Origin: Actinorugispora endophytica
GTDB taxonomy: Bacteria; Actinomycetota; Actinomycetes; Streptosporangiales; Streptosporangiaceae
Direction: 5' to 3'
NCBI RefSeq assembly: GCF_004363075.1
Contig: NZ_SNYN01000002.1
Span: forward strand, 186,001-250,000
Length of the DNA stretch: 64,000 nucleotides
The notes under the pieces were generated by a model, which made no database searches, was not told the origin of the DNA, and saw only the letters and a list, made by a program, of their open reading frames with translations. How positions within the stretch are numbered: position 1 is the first letter of the stretch; each line of letters opens with the position of its first letter. The position numbers and the translations under genes are program-made. Shown here piece after piece: positions 1 to 8,416 of the stretch.

Positions 1-414
1 CTGAAACTCTCCTCCCAGATCTCCGGCTGGCAGCTCGCCCGGACCAGGCACCTGAACAAGAAGGGCAGTCGGAGACGGCGGCCCGCACTGCGCGACCACT
101 GCGACGTGGTCCCCCTCCTCGTCGGAGGCGCCTTCCACAGTGGGCTGGGGGCGCTGGCCGGGTACGTGCTCACCGTGACGGACCAGATCACCACACCCCT
201 GATCGCCTTCGTGGCGGGGGTGTCGGCGCGGTCGATCTTCCAGCAGGTGGCCAGCGTCCGGATCAACCTCTTCGACACCGCGCCCGCCGAGACCGGGGAA
301 CCGGCCCTGGTCCGGACGCCGGACGGGCTGGGGATCTCCCCGCTCGAACCGGGGGCGGCCGTGGAGGACCGTTCGGTAGCAGCCGAGGGGGAGGAACTTG
401 AGCGCGGTCGCTAG
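1..414 (+). CDS. C-terminal part of a small membrane protein
   Basis: The reading frame is open from the first base of the window, so the 5' end lies outside and only 137 residues are visible. It begins with a basic stretch rich in Lys and Arg, then has two hydrophobic segments (around VVPLLVGGAFHSGLGALAGY and ITTPLIAFVAGVSARSIF) that look like membrane helices, and ends in an acidic, polar tail. I do not recognise a family. The last 17 bases overlap the start of the next gene, which suggests translational coupling. An internal GTG at 106 is possible but would cut into the basic segment, so I treat the gene as partial. Confidence 0.5.
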   Translation: MKLSSQISGWQLARTRHLNKKGSRRRRPALRDHCDVVPLLVGGAFHSGLGALAGYVLTVTDQITTPLIAFVAGVSARSIFQQVASVRINLFDTAPAETGEPALVRTPDGLGISPLEPGAAVEDRSVAAEGEELERGR

Positions 415-1168
415 GAGGATCCTCAGGGAGGTCGTCGGCGTCCCGTCCGCGCCTCCCGACAGGCGCCACCCGCTCGGAAGGCGTGTCTGGGCGGAGATCA
501 CGGGAAGGCCGCTGCCGGTGGTCCTGGCTGCGGAGGACCGCGAGGAGGAGTGGAGCCCGGAGACCGCGATCGCCGTCCTGGAGGGGGTCCTGGAGCGGCT
601 GAGGGCGGAGGACGGCCCCGCGCGTCTTCGGCTGCGCCCGTACACGGGGACGGCGGCGGTTCGGCCCGGCCGCCATGGCCCCGTTCGTGCTGCCTACGCC
701 CCTCTCCCGCCTCGCAGTCGCGTTCTCGGCCGCCTCCGCGACCGCTGCGCGGTCGTCGCTTCCGACTACGCCCGGAGAGCGGAGTCCGCCCGGAGCTACG
801 GGGACGCGGTCAAGGCGACCAGGGCCGTTCGGGAGTCGCGTGGCCTGGGTGAGGCCCTGGACCAGGCCCGACGTCTTACCGCCGACCTGGGAAGGCTCTC
901 CCGCTTCTCCGGAGCGGAGGAGTACGCGTGGGCCGATGAAAGGGCTTCGCGCATTCTTGGGGAGTTCGAGGAGGCGTGCAGTGTCTTCTACGACGCCGAT
1001 CTCAGCGGGGTCGACCTCGGCGGAGCCGTTCCCGAGGGAGGCCGTCTCGAAGGGGTGCGGTGGAACACGGGGACCCGGTGGCCCGCGGGGTACGAGGAGC
1101 GGATCCGTCGGATCTCCCGCGTGATCGCTCCGGGGGTGTACGAGATCCGGCGGGACCGGCAGGACTGA
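398..1168 (+). CDS. hypothetical protein, 256 aa
   Basis: Starts at TTG 398 behind a good ribosome site (GGGGGAGG, 385-392) and overlaps the upstream membrane-protein gene by 17 bases, so the two are probably co-transcribed. The protein is soluble, rich in Arg and Glu. Its C-terminus (DLSGVDLGGAVPEGGRLEGV, then RWNTGTRWPAGYEERIRRIS and a VYEIRRD end) resembles the short pentapeptide-like tail seen on many actinobacterial proteins of unknown role. The middle is helical and shows no catalytic motif that I can name. Function unknown; coding confidence rests on the start signal, overlap and codon use. Confidence 0.6.
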   Translation: MSAVARRILREVVGVPSAPPDRRHPLGRRVWAEITGRPLPVVLAAEDREEEWSPETAIAVLEGVLERLRAEDGPARLRLRPYTGTAAVRPGRHGPVRAAYAPLPPRSRVLGRLRDRCAVVASDYARRAESARSYGDAVKATRAVRESRGLGEALDQARRLTADLGRLSRFSGAEEYAWADERASRILGEFEEACSVFYDADLSGVDLGGAVPEGGRLEGVRWNTGTRWPAGYEERIRRISRVIAPGVYEIRRDRQD

Positions 1169-1190
1169 CGCGCTTCCCGGGGGTGACTTT

Positions 1191-1260
1191 CCTCGTCGAC
1201 CGTGACCTTTTCGGGGTCTGCGAGGCGGTTGAGACCCCGAAAAGGCCACGGTCGACGAGG
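1191..1260. repeat. long intergenic palindrome, copy A
   Basis: Two 29-base arms (1191-1219 and 1232-1260) pair at 28 of 29 positions around a 12-base loop. The inner arm (CCTTTTCGGGGTCT) is shared with copies at 21025, 27047, 32894 and 37869, but the outer arm differs (CGTCGACCGTG instead of GATCTTGA). It lies just after a + strand gene and before a + strand methyltransferase gene. It could act as a terminator or as a dispersed REP-like element. Confidence 0.85.
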
Positions 1261-1429
1261 GGGATGCTCCCAGGGGGCAGACGGTGGGGCCCGGCTGTAC
1301 GTCGGGCCCGGCTCGGTTCGCGAGTCGGCGGGAAAACCGGTACCGGTCCGAACCGGGCCTCTGTACCATCGGGCCGCGCCGCCGACCTCCGGCGGCGCGG
1401 CCCGAAGCCCGGGCACACGGAGCAGCGAG

Positions 1430-2281
1430 GTGTCCGCGGACGTGGACGAGTACGACGGGGCGATCGCCGATAACCGCGCCAACTGGGATCAGCGCGCCGA
1501 CGTCCACGCGCGGTCGCGGATGTACGACGTCGACGGGCTGCTCGCGGACCCGTCGCGCATGTCCCAGGTCGTCCTCAACGACCTCGCGGTCCTCGCGCCC
1601 CACCTGGAGGGCGGGACGGTCGCGGGGAGGTCGCTGCTGCACCTCCAGTGCCACATCGGGACCGACACCGTCTGCTGGGCCCGGCTCGGCGCCGTGGACG
1701 TCCACGGCCTGGACCTCTCGCCGAACTCGCTGGCCCACGCCCGGCGCATCGCCGACGCCGACGGCGCGCGGATCACGTGGGTCCAGGGCGACGCGCGCAC
1801 CGCGTCGCGGGCTGTCGACCGCCGCTTCGAGGTGGTCGTCACCAGCGCCGGGGCCATCGTGTGGCTTCCCGAGCTGCGGTCGTGGGCCCGGTCGGTCCAC
1901 GACCTGCTGGAACCGGGCGGGGTGTTCGCCGTCCGGGACGACCACCCGATCCTGGGCGCAATGGACTTCGAGCCGTGGCAGGTCACCGGCGACTACCTCG
2001 GAGGAGGAGGCACGAACACCTACGAGGACGCGGCCACCTACACCGACGGGCCGACCGGGGCCATCACCCACACCGTCAACCACGAGTGGCGCCACGACCT
2101 CGCGGAGGTGACCGGCGCGCTGCTCGAGGCGGGGCTGGTGGTGGAGGCGCTCGGCGAGCACCCGTTCATGGATTGGCGGGCCTTCCCCGACCTCGTGGAG
2201 TGCCCGGAAGGGTGGCGGCTGCCCGAGGGCGCGCCCAGGATCCCGCTGAACTTCTCGGTGGTCGCGCGGCGCCCCGGGTGA
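1430..2281 (+). CDS. class I SAM-dependent methyltransferase
   Basis: I place the start at GTG 1430 (MSADVDEYDG) because upstream codons in this frame run into the palindromic repeat. The 283-residue protein has the SAM-binding motif I as LLHLQCHIGTDT near residue 67, followed by a motif around VHGLDLSPNSLAHA and the acidic DARTASRAVD region, as in the Methyltransf_11/25 type. The N-terminus (NRANWDQRADVHARS) is typical of small-molecule methyltransferases of this group. The substrate cannot be read from the sequence. It is monocistronic, with a short gap to the convergent NmrA-type gene. Confidence 0.8.
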   Translation: MSADVDEYDGAIADNRANWDQRADVHARSRMYDVDGLLADPSRMSQVVLNDLAVLAPHLEGGTVAGRSLLHLQCHIGTDTVCWARLGAVDVHGLDLSPNSLAHARRIADADGARITWVQGDARTASRAVDRRFEVVVTSAGAIVWLPELRSWARSVHDLLEPGGVFAVRDDHPILGAMDFEPWQVTGDYLGGGGTNTYEDAATYTDGPTGAITHTVNHEWRHDLAEVTGALLEAGLVVEALGEHPFMDWRAFPDLVECPEGWRLPEGAPRIPLNFSVVARRPG

Positions 2282-2344
2282 TCGTCCGCCCGGTTCGCGC
2301 CGGGCTCCTGAAGAGGACGGCGCCGAGCGCGCCCAGGGCGGGGA

Positions 2345-3163
2345 TCAGGCCTGCCAGGCGCCGTTCCTCGCGGCTTCGGCGGCGTAGGCGGCGAAGCTCT
2401 TCGGGGCGCGTCCGGTCACCCGCCGCACCGCGTCGGTGGGTTCCGCGTCGCCGAGGCGGCGCAGGGCCGCGAAGGAGTCCAGGGCCCGGCGCGCCTCCTC
2501 GACGGGGACGCCCGCCGCGGCGAGCGAGGCGGTGTAGTCGTCGTCGCCCCCGAGGTGACGGATGGTCCTGCCGCTCGCGCGTCCGATGGCCGCGAGGGCG
2601 TCGGGGAACGACAGCGCCTCCGGCCCGGTCAACTCGTAGACGCGCCCCGCGTGGCCGTCGCCCGTGAGGGCCGCGGCCGCGACCGCGGCGATGTCGCCGG
2701 CGTCGACGAAGCCCTGCTTCACGTCGCCGAGGGGAAGGGCGAGTTCACCCGCCAGGACCGCCGGTCGGAAGAAGCCCTCGTCGAAGTTCTGGTCGAACCA
2801 GTCCGGGCGCACGATCGTCCAGTCGGCCCCGGAGTCGCGCACGGTCCGCTCCGCCGCCGTCAGCCGCTCGTCGCCCATCGCCTCGATGCTCCGACTGGAC
2901 AGGAGGGTCATGTGTCGCACCCCCTGCTCCACGGCGCACGCCACCAGCGAGGGATCGACCGCCAGCCCGTCCGGCGCCATGAGGTACAGCTTCGTCGCCC
3001 CCGCGAGGGCGGGTTCCCAGGTTTCGGGGTCGGTCCAGTCGAAGCGGACCCCGCCGCCGCGCGAGGCCGCGCGCACGTCGTGCCCGGCGGAGCGCAGGAG
3101 GCCCGCCACCCTTCGGCCGGTCGAACCGGTGGCGCCCAGCACCAGAATCGTCTGTCGGGTCAT
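2345..3163 (-). CDS. NmrA-like NAD(P)-binding protein
   Basis: A 272-residue Rossmann protein with the N-terminal dinucleotide motif VLGATGSTGRRV at residues 7-18. The region TIVRPDWFDQNFDEGFF near residue 115 is characteristic of the NmrA/ergot-alkaloid-type branch of atypical short-chain dehydrogenases, which lack the usual Tyr-Lys pair and act as redox enzymes or redox sensors. The start is ATG at 3163. The downstream neighbour on the + strand is convergent. Upstream and on the same strand lie an SGNH hydrolase and a TetR gene, 80 bases and more away, so a shared transcript is possible but not shown. Confidence 0.8.
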   Translation of the reverse strand: MTRQTILVLGATGSTGRRVAGLLRSAGHDVRAASRGGGVRFDWTDPETWEPALAGATKLYLMAPDGLAVDPSLVACAVEQGVRHMTLLSSRSIEAMGDERLTAAERTVRDSGADWTIVRPDWFDQNFDEGFFRPAVLAGELALPLGDVKQGFVDAGDIAAVAAAALTGDGHAGRVYELTGPEALSFPDALAAIGRASGRTIRHLGGDDDYTASLAAAGVPVEEARRALDSFAALRRLGDAEPTDAVRRVTGRAPKSFAAYAAEAARNGAWQA

Positions 3164-3243
3164 GGACCCAGGCAAGCACGGACACCTGACGTCCTGTGTC
3201 GGTTCGTCGCTCCTGATGCCAGGGGGTGGTGGAGCGGGGCGCC

Positions 3244-4419
3244 TCAGGCGGCGAACGGCCCGCCGTCGCCGAAGGCCAGGGCCGCGAAGTGTTCGCCGAT
3301 GAGCCGGTGCGTGGCGGCGTCCGGGTGGAGCCGGTCGGGCAGCGGCAGCTCGGCGAAGTCCGCCTCGCCGTAGAGGGCGCGGCCGTCGAGGTGGTGCAGG
3401 TTCGGGTCGTCGGCCGCCCGCTGCTCCACGACGCGGGCGAGCTCCTCCCGGACGACGGTGAGCGTCAGCTTCCCGGCGGCGCGCTCGGCGGGGTCGCCCG
3501 TGGCCCGGAACCGCAGTTCCCCGGCGCCGAGGGAGTCGAGGTCGAAGGCGCCGGGGCCGGGGGTGTCCTCGTGGATGGGGCACAGGATGGGCGAGACGAC
3601 CAGCAGCGGGGCGGTGGGGTGCCCCTCGCGGATGGTGTCGAGGAAGCCGTGCACCGCCGGGGTGAAGGCGCGCAGGCGCATCAGGTCGAGGTTGACGAGG
3701 TTGATGCCGATCTTGACGCTGATCAGGTCCGCGGGGGTGTCGCGCATGGCGCGGGCCGTGAACGGGTCGAGCAGGGCGCCGCCGCCGAACCCCAGGTTGA
3801 CCAGCTCCACCCCGCCCCCGGCGGAGGCCAGCGCGGGCCAGGTCGTGGTGGGGGTCGCGGCGTTGGAGCCCTGGCTGACGGAGCTGCCGTGGTGCAGCCA
3901 CACCCTGCGGCCCCGGTCCGGCGCGGGCTCGACGGGGGCGTTGGTGCGCAGGGCGACGAGTTCGGTGGTCTCGTTGTGCGGCAGCCAGATCTCGACGTCC
4001 TTGGCGCCGTCGGGCAGGCCGGTGAAGCGGGCGGTGCCGACCGGGCCGGGCCGGACCTCGGTGGCTCCGGTGGCCATGTCGACCACCAGGGTGTTGCCGC
4101 CCGCCACGCGGGCACGCCCGGCCAGGCGGCCGTCGACGAGCAGGTCGTACACGCCGTCCGGGCGGGGCGGGGCGCCCGTGTGGACCCGTTTGGTGGGCAG
4201 CGTGTCCAGCTCGACGGCGGTGGCCTCGGTGCGGAACACCAGCCGCACGCCCGACGGCTGGGCCTCGGCCATGGCCAGCTGCCCGTCGGTGTGCTGCGCG
4301 CGGGCCCGTGCGGGCAGCCGGTGCGGCAGCACGCCGTGCTCGGTGCGCTCCAGGTCGAGGGCGCCGCGCAGGAGTTCCGCGGTGAGGGGCGTGGTGGTCC
4401 AGTCGTGCTCGGCGCGCAT
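3244..4419 (-). CDS. SGNH/GDSL-type hydrolase
   Basis: A 391-residue two-part protein. The first half is a beta-rich domain (roughly residues 1-170, with VYDLLVDGRLAGRARVAGGN). The second half is an SGNH hydrolase: the nucleophile block is HHGSSVSQGSN, the Gly/Asn block is KIGINLVN and the C-terminal Asp-His block is DRLHPDAATHRLIG. This layout fits lipase/acylhydrolases acting on esters or acetylated sugars. No signal peptide is seen, so it is probably cytosolic. The first ATG (4419) is preferred over a TTG three codons earlier because of spacing to a weak AGG site. The TetR gene lies 61 bases upstream in the same direction. Confidence 0.8.
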   Translation of the reverse strand: MRAEHDWTTTPLTAELLRGALDLERTEHGVLPHRLPARARAQHTDGQLAMAEAQPSGVRLVFRTEATAVELDTLPTKRVHTGAPPRPDGVYDLLVDGRLAGRARVAGGNTLVVDMATGATEVRPGPVGTARFTGLPDGAKDVEIWLPHNETTELVALRTNAPVEPAPDRGRRVWLHHGSSVSQGSNAATPTTTWPALASAGGGVELVNLGFGGGALLDPFTARAMRDTPADLISVKIGINLVNLDLMRLRAFTPAVHGFLDTIREGHPTAPLLVVSPILCPIHEDTPGPGAFDLDSLGAGELRFRATGDPAERAAGKLTLTVVREELARVVEQRAADDPNLHHLDGRALYGEADFAELPLPDRLHPDAATHRLIGEHFAALAFGDGGPFAA

Positions 4420-4480
4420 CGTCGTCAACCTGTCGATCGGGGTGTTCGCGGTGTTCCGCCCCGCCGGTGCGGGGCGCGGG

Positions 4481-5050
4481 TCAGGGCGCGGGCCAGTTCC
4501 GCAGCAGGGAGTCGAGGGCGTCCAGGGTCCGGGTCCAGGTCTCCTGGGTGTCGGGGGTGCTGTGGCTGAACCCGCCGCCCATCTCCAGGCTGACGTAGCC
4601 GTGGAAGACGCTGCCCAGCAGCCGGACCGCGTGGGTCTGGTCCGGCTCCGCGAGGTCGTAGCCGCGCAGGACCGCCCGCGTCATCTGCGCGTGCCTGACC
4701 CCGGCGCTGGCGGCGGCCGTCTCCGGGTCGAGCCGCGTCTGGGCGGCGGCGTAGCGGCCGGGGTGCTCCCGGGCGTAGTCGCGGTAGACGTTGGCGAGGG
4801 CGGTGAGGGCGTCCTTGCCGGCCCGCCCGGCCAGGGCGGCGGAGCCCCGGTCGGCGAGCTCCTCCAGGGCGAGCAGGGCGATCCTGGTCTTGAGGTCGTG
4901 GGAGTTCCTCAGGTGCGAGTACAGGCTCGCGACCTTGACGTCGAACCGCCGGGCGAGCGCCGAGACGGTCACCCGGTCGAGGCCGGCCTCGTCGGCGAGT
5001 TCCGCTCCCGCCCGGGCCAGGCGCTCCGTAGTCAGCCCCGCGCGTGCCAT
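4481..5050 (-). CDS. TetR-family repressor with WHG-type C-terminal domain
   Basis: A 189-residue regulator. The N-terminal helix-turn-helix is seen at about residues 25-50 (VTVSALARRFDVKVASLYSH). The C-terminal part with FHGYVSLEMGGGFSH corresponds to the WHG ligand-binding domain found in one TetR subgroup. A perfect inverted repeat lies 37 bases upstream of its ATG and is a likely auto-operator. It probably controls itself and perhaps the SGNH hydrolase gene that follows on the same strand. The ligand is unknown. Confidence 0.9.
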   Translation of the reverse strand: MARAGLTTERLARAGAELADEAGLDRVTVSALARRFDVKVASLYSHLRNSHDLKTRIALLALEELADRGSAALAGRAGKDALTALANVYRDYAREHPGRYAAAQTRLDPETAAASAGVRHAQMTRAVLRGYDLAEPDQTHAVRLLGSVFHGYVSLEMGGGFSHSTPDTQETWTRTLDALDSLLRNWPAP

Positions 5051-5086
5051 GGCCTCTCTCCCCTCTGCCTGAAGCCATTATGCGTC

Positions 5087-5105
5087 TGCCTAAAAGGTTT
5101 AGGCA
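5087..5105. promoter_or_regulatory. TetR operator palindrome
   Basis: TGCCTAAA-AGG-TTTAGGCA has perfect 8-base arms and a 3-base spacer. It is AT-richer than its surroundings and lies in the promoter region of the TetR gene that ends at 4481. Binding by that TetR is inferred from position. Confidence 0.75.
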
Positions 5106-5196
5106 AATCGGCATGTCCCTCAGGCGGCGGTCGGGACCCCTTCCCGCGTCCACGCGCTGACGCCGGCCCCGCCGGTGCTGTCGCGTGGTGGACTTA

Positions 5197-5240
5197 CCAA
5201 AAGAGGGGTACCTGACTTAAAGATGTGTACCAACTTTTGG
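5197..5240. promoter_or_regulatory. nested inverted repeat upstream of the quinone-reductase-like gene
   Basis: CCAAAAG (5197) pairs with CTTTTGG (5240 end) and, inside them, GGTAC (5207-5211) pairs with GTACC (5227-5231). The inner pair resembles the GTAC half sites bound by HxlR/DUF24 redox regulators, which often control genes of this quinone-reductase type. No HxlR gene lies next to it here, so the regulator would be encoded elsewhere. Confidence 0.6.
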
Positions 5241-5318
5241 AATGTTAAGAGGGGTGGACTGGTTACCACCACACGATGACCGGGAACACCCGGTCCGCGA
5301 TCGGAAGGACCAGCACAC

Positions 5319-6176
5319 ATGTCCGTCGTCATCACCGGTGCCACCGGCCACCTGGGCCGCCTCGTCGTCGCCGACCTCCTGGCCCGGGGCTACCCGGCCG
5401 ACCGGATCACCGCCGTCGGCCGCGACACCGGCAGGCTGGCCGGGCTCGCCGGAACCGGTGTGCGGACCGCGCCCGTCGACCTCGACGACCCCGAGACGCT
5501 GAAGGCCCCCTTCCAGGGCGCCGACACCCTGCTCCTGATCTCCGGCAGCGAGGTCGGCAGGCGGGTGGTCCAGCACACCAACGCCGTCGAGGCCGCCAAG
5601 GAGGCGGGGATCGGGCACATCGTCTACACCAGCGCGCCCAAGGCCGCCGACACCACCCTGGTCCTGGCCCCCGAGCACAAGGCCACCGAGGAGGTCGTCG
5701 CCGCGTCCGGTATCCCGGCCACGATCCTGCGCAACGGCTGGTACAACGAGAACTACGCGCAGCAGCTCGACCAGGCCCGCGAGAGCGGCGTCGTCATCGG
5801 CAGCACCGGTGAGGGAAGGGTCGCCAGCGCCTCCCGGCAGGACTTCGCCGAAGCCGCCTCCGTCGTCCTGCGCGACCCGGGGGCGCACGCGGGCGCCGTC
5901 TACGAGCTCTCCGGCGACACCGCCTGGACCGGCGCCGAGCTGGCCCGGACGCTGTCCGAGGTGCTGGGCCGCGAGGTCGTCTACCGGAACCTCACCACCG
6001 AGGAGCACGTGGCGGCCCTGACGGAAGCCGGACTGGACGAGGGCACGGCCGGGTTCGTCGCCGCCCTGGACGCCAACATCCGCGACGGCGAGCTGGGGGC
6101 CGTCAGCGGCGAGCTGTCCCGCCTGATCGGCCGTCCGACCACCCCGCTGGCCCAGACCCTGCGCGCCCTGGCGTAG
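5319..6176 (+). CDS. NAD(P)H-binding quinone-oxidoreductase-like protein (QorB type)
   Basis: A 285-residue atypical SDR with the N-terminal nucleotide motif VITGATGHLGRLV at residues 4-16. The block LAPEHKATEEVVAASGIPATILRNGWYNENY matches the family of NAD(P)H:quinone oxidoreductase 2 (QorB/YtfG), which reduces quinones with NADPH. The catalytic Tyr-Lys pair of classical SDRs is absent, as is normal in this branch. It starts at ATG 5319 behind AAGGACCAG. Expression is probably controlled through the nested palindrome about 80 bases upstream. It ends against a strong bidirectional terminator. Confidence 0.85.
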   Translation: MSVVITGATGHLGRLVVADLLARGYPADRITAVGRDTGRLAGLAGTGVRTAPVDLDDPETLKAPFQGADTLLLISGSEVGRRVVQHTNAVEAAKEAGIGHIVYTSAPKAADTTLVLAPEHKATEEVVAASGIPATILRNGWYNENYAQQLDQARESGVVIGSTGEGRVASASRQDFAEAASVVLRDPGAHAGAVYELSGDTAWTGAELARTLSEVLGREVVYRNLTTEEHVAALTEAGLDEGTAGFVAALDANIRDGELGAVSGELSRLIGRPTTPLAQTLRALA

Positions 6177-6199
6177 CCCCTCCCGGTTCCGGTCCGCGC

Positions 6200-6254
6200 G
6201 GGGAGGCGGCCGCCGGGGCCGGGGCGTCGGCCCGCGGCAGGCGGCCGCCTCCCC
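6200..6254. terminator. bidirectional hairpin between convergent genes
   Basis: GGGGAGGCGGCCGCC (6200-6214) pairs perfectly with its complement at 6240-6254 over a 25-base loop. It separates the ends of the quinone-reductase-like gene and the MFS gene. There is no U tract, which is usual for high-GC actinomycetes. Confidence 0.7.
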
Positions 6255-6258
6255 GGCC

Positions 6259-7404
6259 TCACCCGGTCCGGGGCCGGCGCCGTGGGCGGACGACGAGGAG
6301 GGCGAGCAGCAGCGCGGCGACACCGCAGGCGGCCGCCCACGCGGGGAGCCGCCCGGCGCTCACGCCCGCGCCCAGCAGCGCGCTGCCGAGCGCGGCCCCG
6401 ACGGCGGCGCCGAGGTACATGGCGGCCATCTGGAACGCCACGATCGAAGTGGTCCGCTCGGGCCGGGAGCGGGTGAGGGCGTCCTGCAGCGCCGGTACGC
6501 CGGACCAGCCGCAGGCGCCCCACAGGGCGACGGCGACCAGCCAGACGGCCGGGCCGTCCAGGAGGGCCAGGATCGTGAAGGACGCGAGGAGCAGGCCGGC
6601 GACGAGCGGGAGCAGCCGGTGCGAGCCGACCGCGTCGATCGGCCCGCCGGCCAGGGCGGAGCCCGCCACGCCGCCGATGCCCCAGGCCCAGACGAAGGCG
6701 AAGCCCCAGTCGGCCATGCCGCGTTCGGCCGCCATGGGCAGCAGGTAGGTGTAGAGGCCGAGACTGCCCAGGCCGAACAGGAACGCCAGGGCGACCCCGC
6801 CCGCGACCTGGGGGACGGCGATCGAGGACAGCGTCCTCCCGTCCCCGCCTCCGACGGGCGGCATCGGCCGCGACCGCACGGCCAGCGCGAGCATGCTCAC
6901 CACGCCGACGGCGACGACCAGCCCCATGGTCCACCGCCAGCCGGCCTGCTCGCCGACCAGCATCCCCGCCGGCACCCCGGCCACGGTCCCGGCGGAGAGC
7001 CCGAAGGTCACCAGCGCCATCGCGCGCCCCCGTTCCCGCGGGGCGACCATGCCCGCCGCGGCCGCCGTGGCCACCGCGGTGAGCACCCCGGCCCCCGTGC
7101 CCGAGACGACGCGCGAGCCCAGGAAGACCCAGAGGTCCGGGGCGAGCGCCGTGGCGAGGTTGCCGGCGTTGAACACCCCGAGCGCGACGAGCAGCCCGCG
7201 GCGCGTCGAGACGGCGGTCAGTGGACCGGACAGGAGGGGCCCGGCCACGGCGTAGGCGCCGGTGAAGGCCGTGACCCCCAGGCCGATCGCCCCCACCGTG
7301 GCGGCCAGGGAGTCCGCGATCCGGGGCAGCACGCCCGCCAGGACGTAGGCGTCGATGCCCAGCGAGACCGCGGCGACGACCAGCGGCCAGACCCTGCGGA
7401 TCAC
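6259..7404 (-). CDS. MFS efflux transporter
   Basis: A 381-residue membrane protein with about 12 hydrophobic segments, for example LVVAAVSLGIDAYVLAGVLP at the N-terminus. It follows the pattern of DHA1-type drug or sugar exporters (MFS_1). The GTG start at 7404 overlaps the stop of the ArsR-type gene by four bases (GTGA), so the pair is translationally coupled. The natural reading is a regulator and exporter module whose inducer is the exported compound, which cannot be named from sequence. Confidence 0.9.
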   Translation of the reverse strand: MIRRVWPLVVAAVSLGIDAYVLAGVLPRIADSLAATVGAIGLGVTAFTGAYAVAGPLLSGPLTAVSTRRGLLVALGVFNAGNLATALAPDLWVFLGSRVVSGTGAGVLTAVATAAAAGMVAPRERGRAMALVTFGLSAGTVAGVPAGMLVGEQAGWRWTMGLVVAVGVVSMLALAVRSRPMPPVGGGDGRTLSSIAVPQVAGGVALAFLFGLGSLGLYTYLLPMAAERGMADWGFAFVWAWGIGGVAGSALAGGPIDAVGSHRLLPLVAGLLLASFTILALLDGPAVWLVAVALWGACGWSGVPALQDALTRSRPERTTSIVAFQMAAMYLGAAVGAALGSALLGAGVSAGRLPAWAAACGVAALLLALLVVRPRRRPRTG

Positions 7405-7754
7405 TCGCCGGCCTCTTCCCCGTGCGCGGCGGGCGCGTGGTCGGGGTCGTAGCCGGCCAGCACGGTGTCGATCAGGCCGGGGAAGCGCTCGTCGAGGTCC
7501 TCGCCGCGCAGCCGGATCATGCACTTGCGCCCTTCGGCGCGGACGAACACCACGCCCAGCTCGCGCAGCAGGCTCGTGTGGTGGGTCAGCGTCGAGCGCG
7601 GCAGGTCGGGCCCCAGTTCGATGCTGTCCACCTCGCCTTCGGCCGCGAGCCTGCGCACCATCTCCAGCCGCAACGGCTCGCTGAGCGCGAACAGCACGCG
7701 CGGCAGAGCGATGTCCCGCGTCTCGGGATGGACGTAGGTCCGTGCGGCAGCCAT
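7401..7754 (-). CDS. ArsR-like winged-helix regulator
   Basis: A 117-residue protein with a winged-helix core: FALSEPLRLEMVRRLAAEGE, then the recognition helix around DLPRSTLTHHTSLLRELGVV and the wing VFVRAEGRKCMIRLR. One Cys is present but no classical metal-binding pair such as CxC, so a metal sensor role is unlikely and a small-molecule or dimer-based mechanism is more plausible. It is the first gene of a two-gene operon with the MFS exporter and has a palindromic operator 13 bases before its start. Confidence 0.88.
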   Translation of the reverse strand: MAAARTYVHPETRDIALPRVLFALSEPLRLEMVRRLAAEGEVDSIELGPDLPRSTLTHHTSLLRELGVVFVRAEGRKCMIRLRGEDLDERFPGLIDTVLAGYDPDHAPAAHGEEAGE

Positions 7755-7766
7755 CAGGGGCCTCCA

Positions 7767-7790
7767 ATCGTTCGAAAATTACCGAACGAT
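7767..7790. promoter_or_regulatory. ArsR operator palindrome
   Basis: ATCGTTCG at 7767-7774 and CGAACGAT at 7783-7790 form perfect 8-base arms around an 8-base spacer. It lies 13 bases upstream of the ArsR start, in an AT-rich promoter stretch. It is a likely site of autorepression for the ArsR/MFS operon. Confidence 0.75.
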
Positions 7791-8275
7791 AATAATTCGA
7801 CAATAGTCGCACGGTCAAGTCGGAAGCGGGGCGAGGGCGGAGCGCCCGCGGCGGCCCCGTCGCGACGGCGCCCCGCCCGGGCGTCCCGAACGGGGCGAAG
7901 CGCGTTCCGGCTGTCGGCGGGAGACCCCGGTCCGATATGGCGCGGCGGGGCGGCGGTTCCCCCGTCCGACGCGGGCGCGGACGGTATTCGCGAACCCTTC
8001 ACCGGGCGCGGGAAGGCGCGGGAAAAGCAGTTCGCCGGGAAACCGGGCGGCCTCTCGGGGGCGCCGCCGAGTCTGCCTTCCGCCGTTTCCGCCGGGGGTC
8101 TCTTTTTCCGGCCGCCGCGCGTCGGGGAAGCGGGAGCAGCCCTTCGCCGGGCGCACGCCCCGGCCCTTCGGGTTCGGGAACGCGTTCCCCATAGGCGGGC
8201 GGGCGGAAAGAGGCGCTCGCCACAGCTTTTGTTCCCCCTGGAAGAAGGGGATTCCGGTCGCACGGGTGTGCGCTA
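7791..8275. other. gene-free GC-rich stretch upstream of lsr2
   Basis: About 480 bases without a convincing gene. Frames on both strands are open in places, but the predicted peptides are low-complexity Arg/Pro/Gly and have no start signal. I see no palindrome comparable with the dispersed family. Confidence 0.5.
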
Positions 8276-8416
8276 ATGGGGCAGGTCATCCGAAAAGCGT
8301 TGAGGGGGTTTATCGATATCCCCAAAGGCTTGTTAATGTGTGCGTGCAATTCGGTATTGCTGTATGTTGGCGTCTGGTGGAAATCAGTTTTATTCCGATT
8401 GGAGGAGTGGGGGACC
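8276..8416 (+). promoter_or_regulatory. AT-rich promoter region of lsr2
   Basis: This 140-base stretch is much richer in A and T than the rest of the window (for example TTTATCGATAT and TTTTATTCCGATT) and ends with the strong ribosome site GGAGGAG at 8401. Lsr2 prefers AT-rich DNA, so autoregulation here is a reasonable inference. Confidence 0.55.

Noticed and set aside
263-2161. Long open frame on the minus strand across the first genes
   Set aside because: It is antisense to better-supported + strand genes, gives an Arg/Pro/Gly-rich peptide with no domain and has no ribosome site; long antisense frames are normal at this GC content.
7754-8263. 169-residue minus-strand frame upstream of lsr2
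   Set aside because: No start signal, Arg/Pro-rich, and it overlaps the ArsR promoter and operator.
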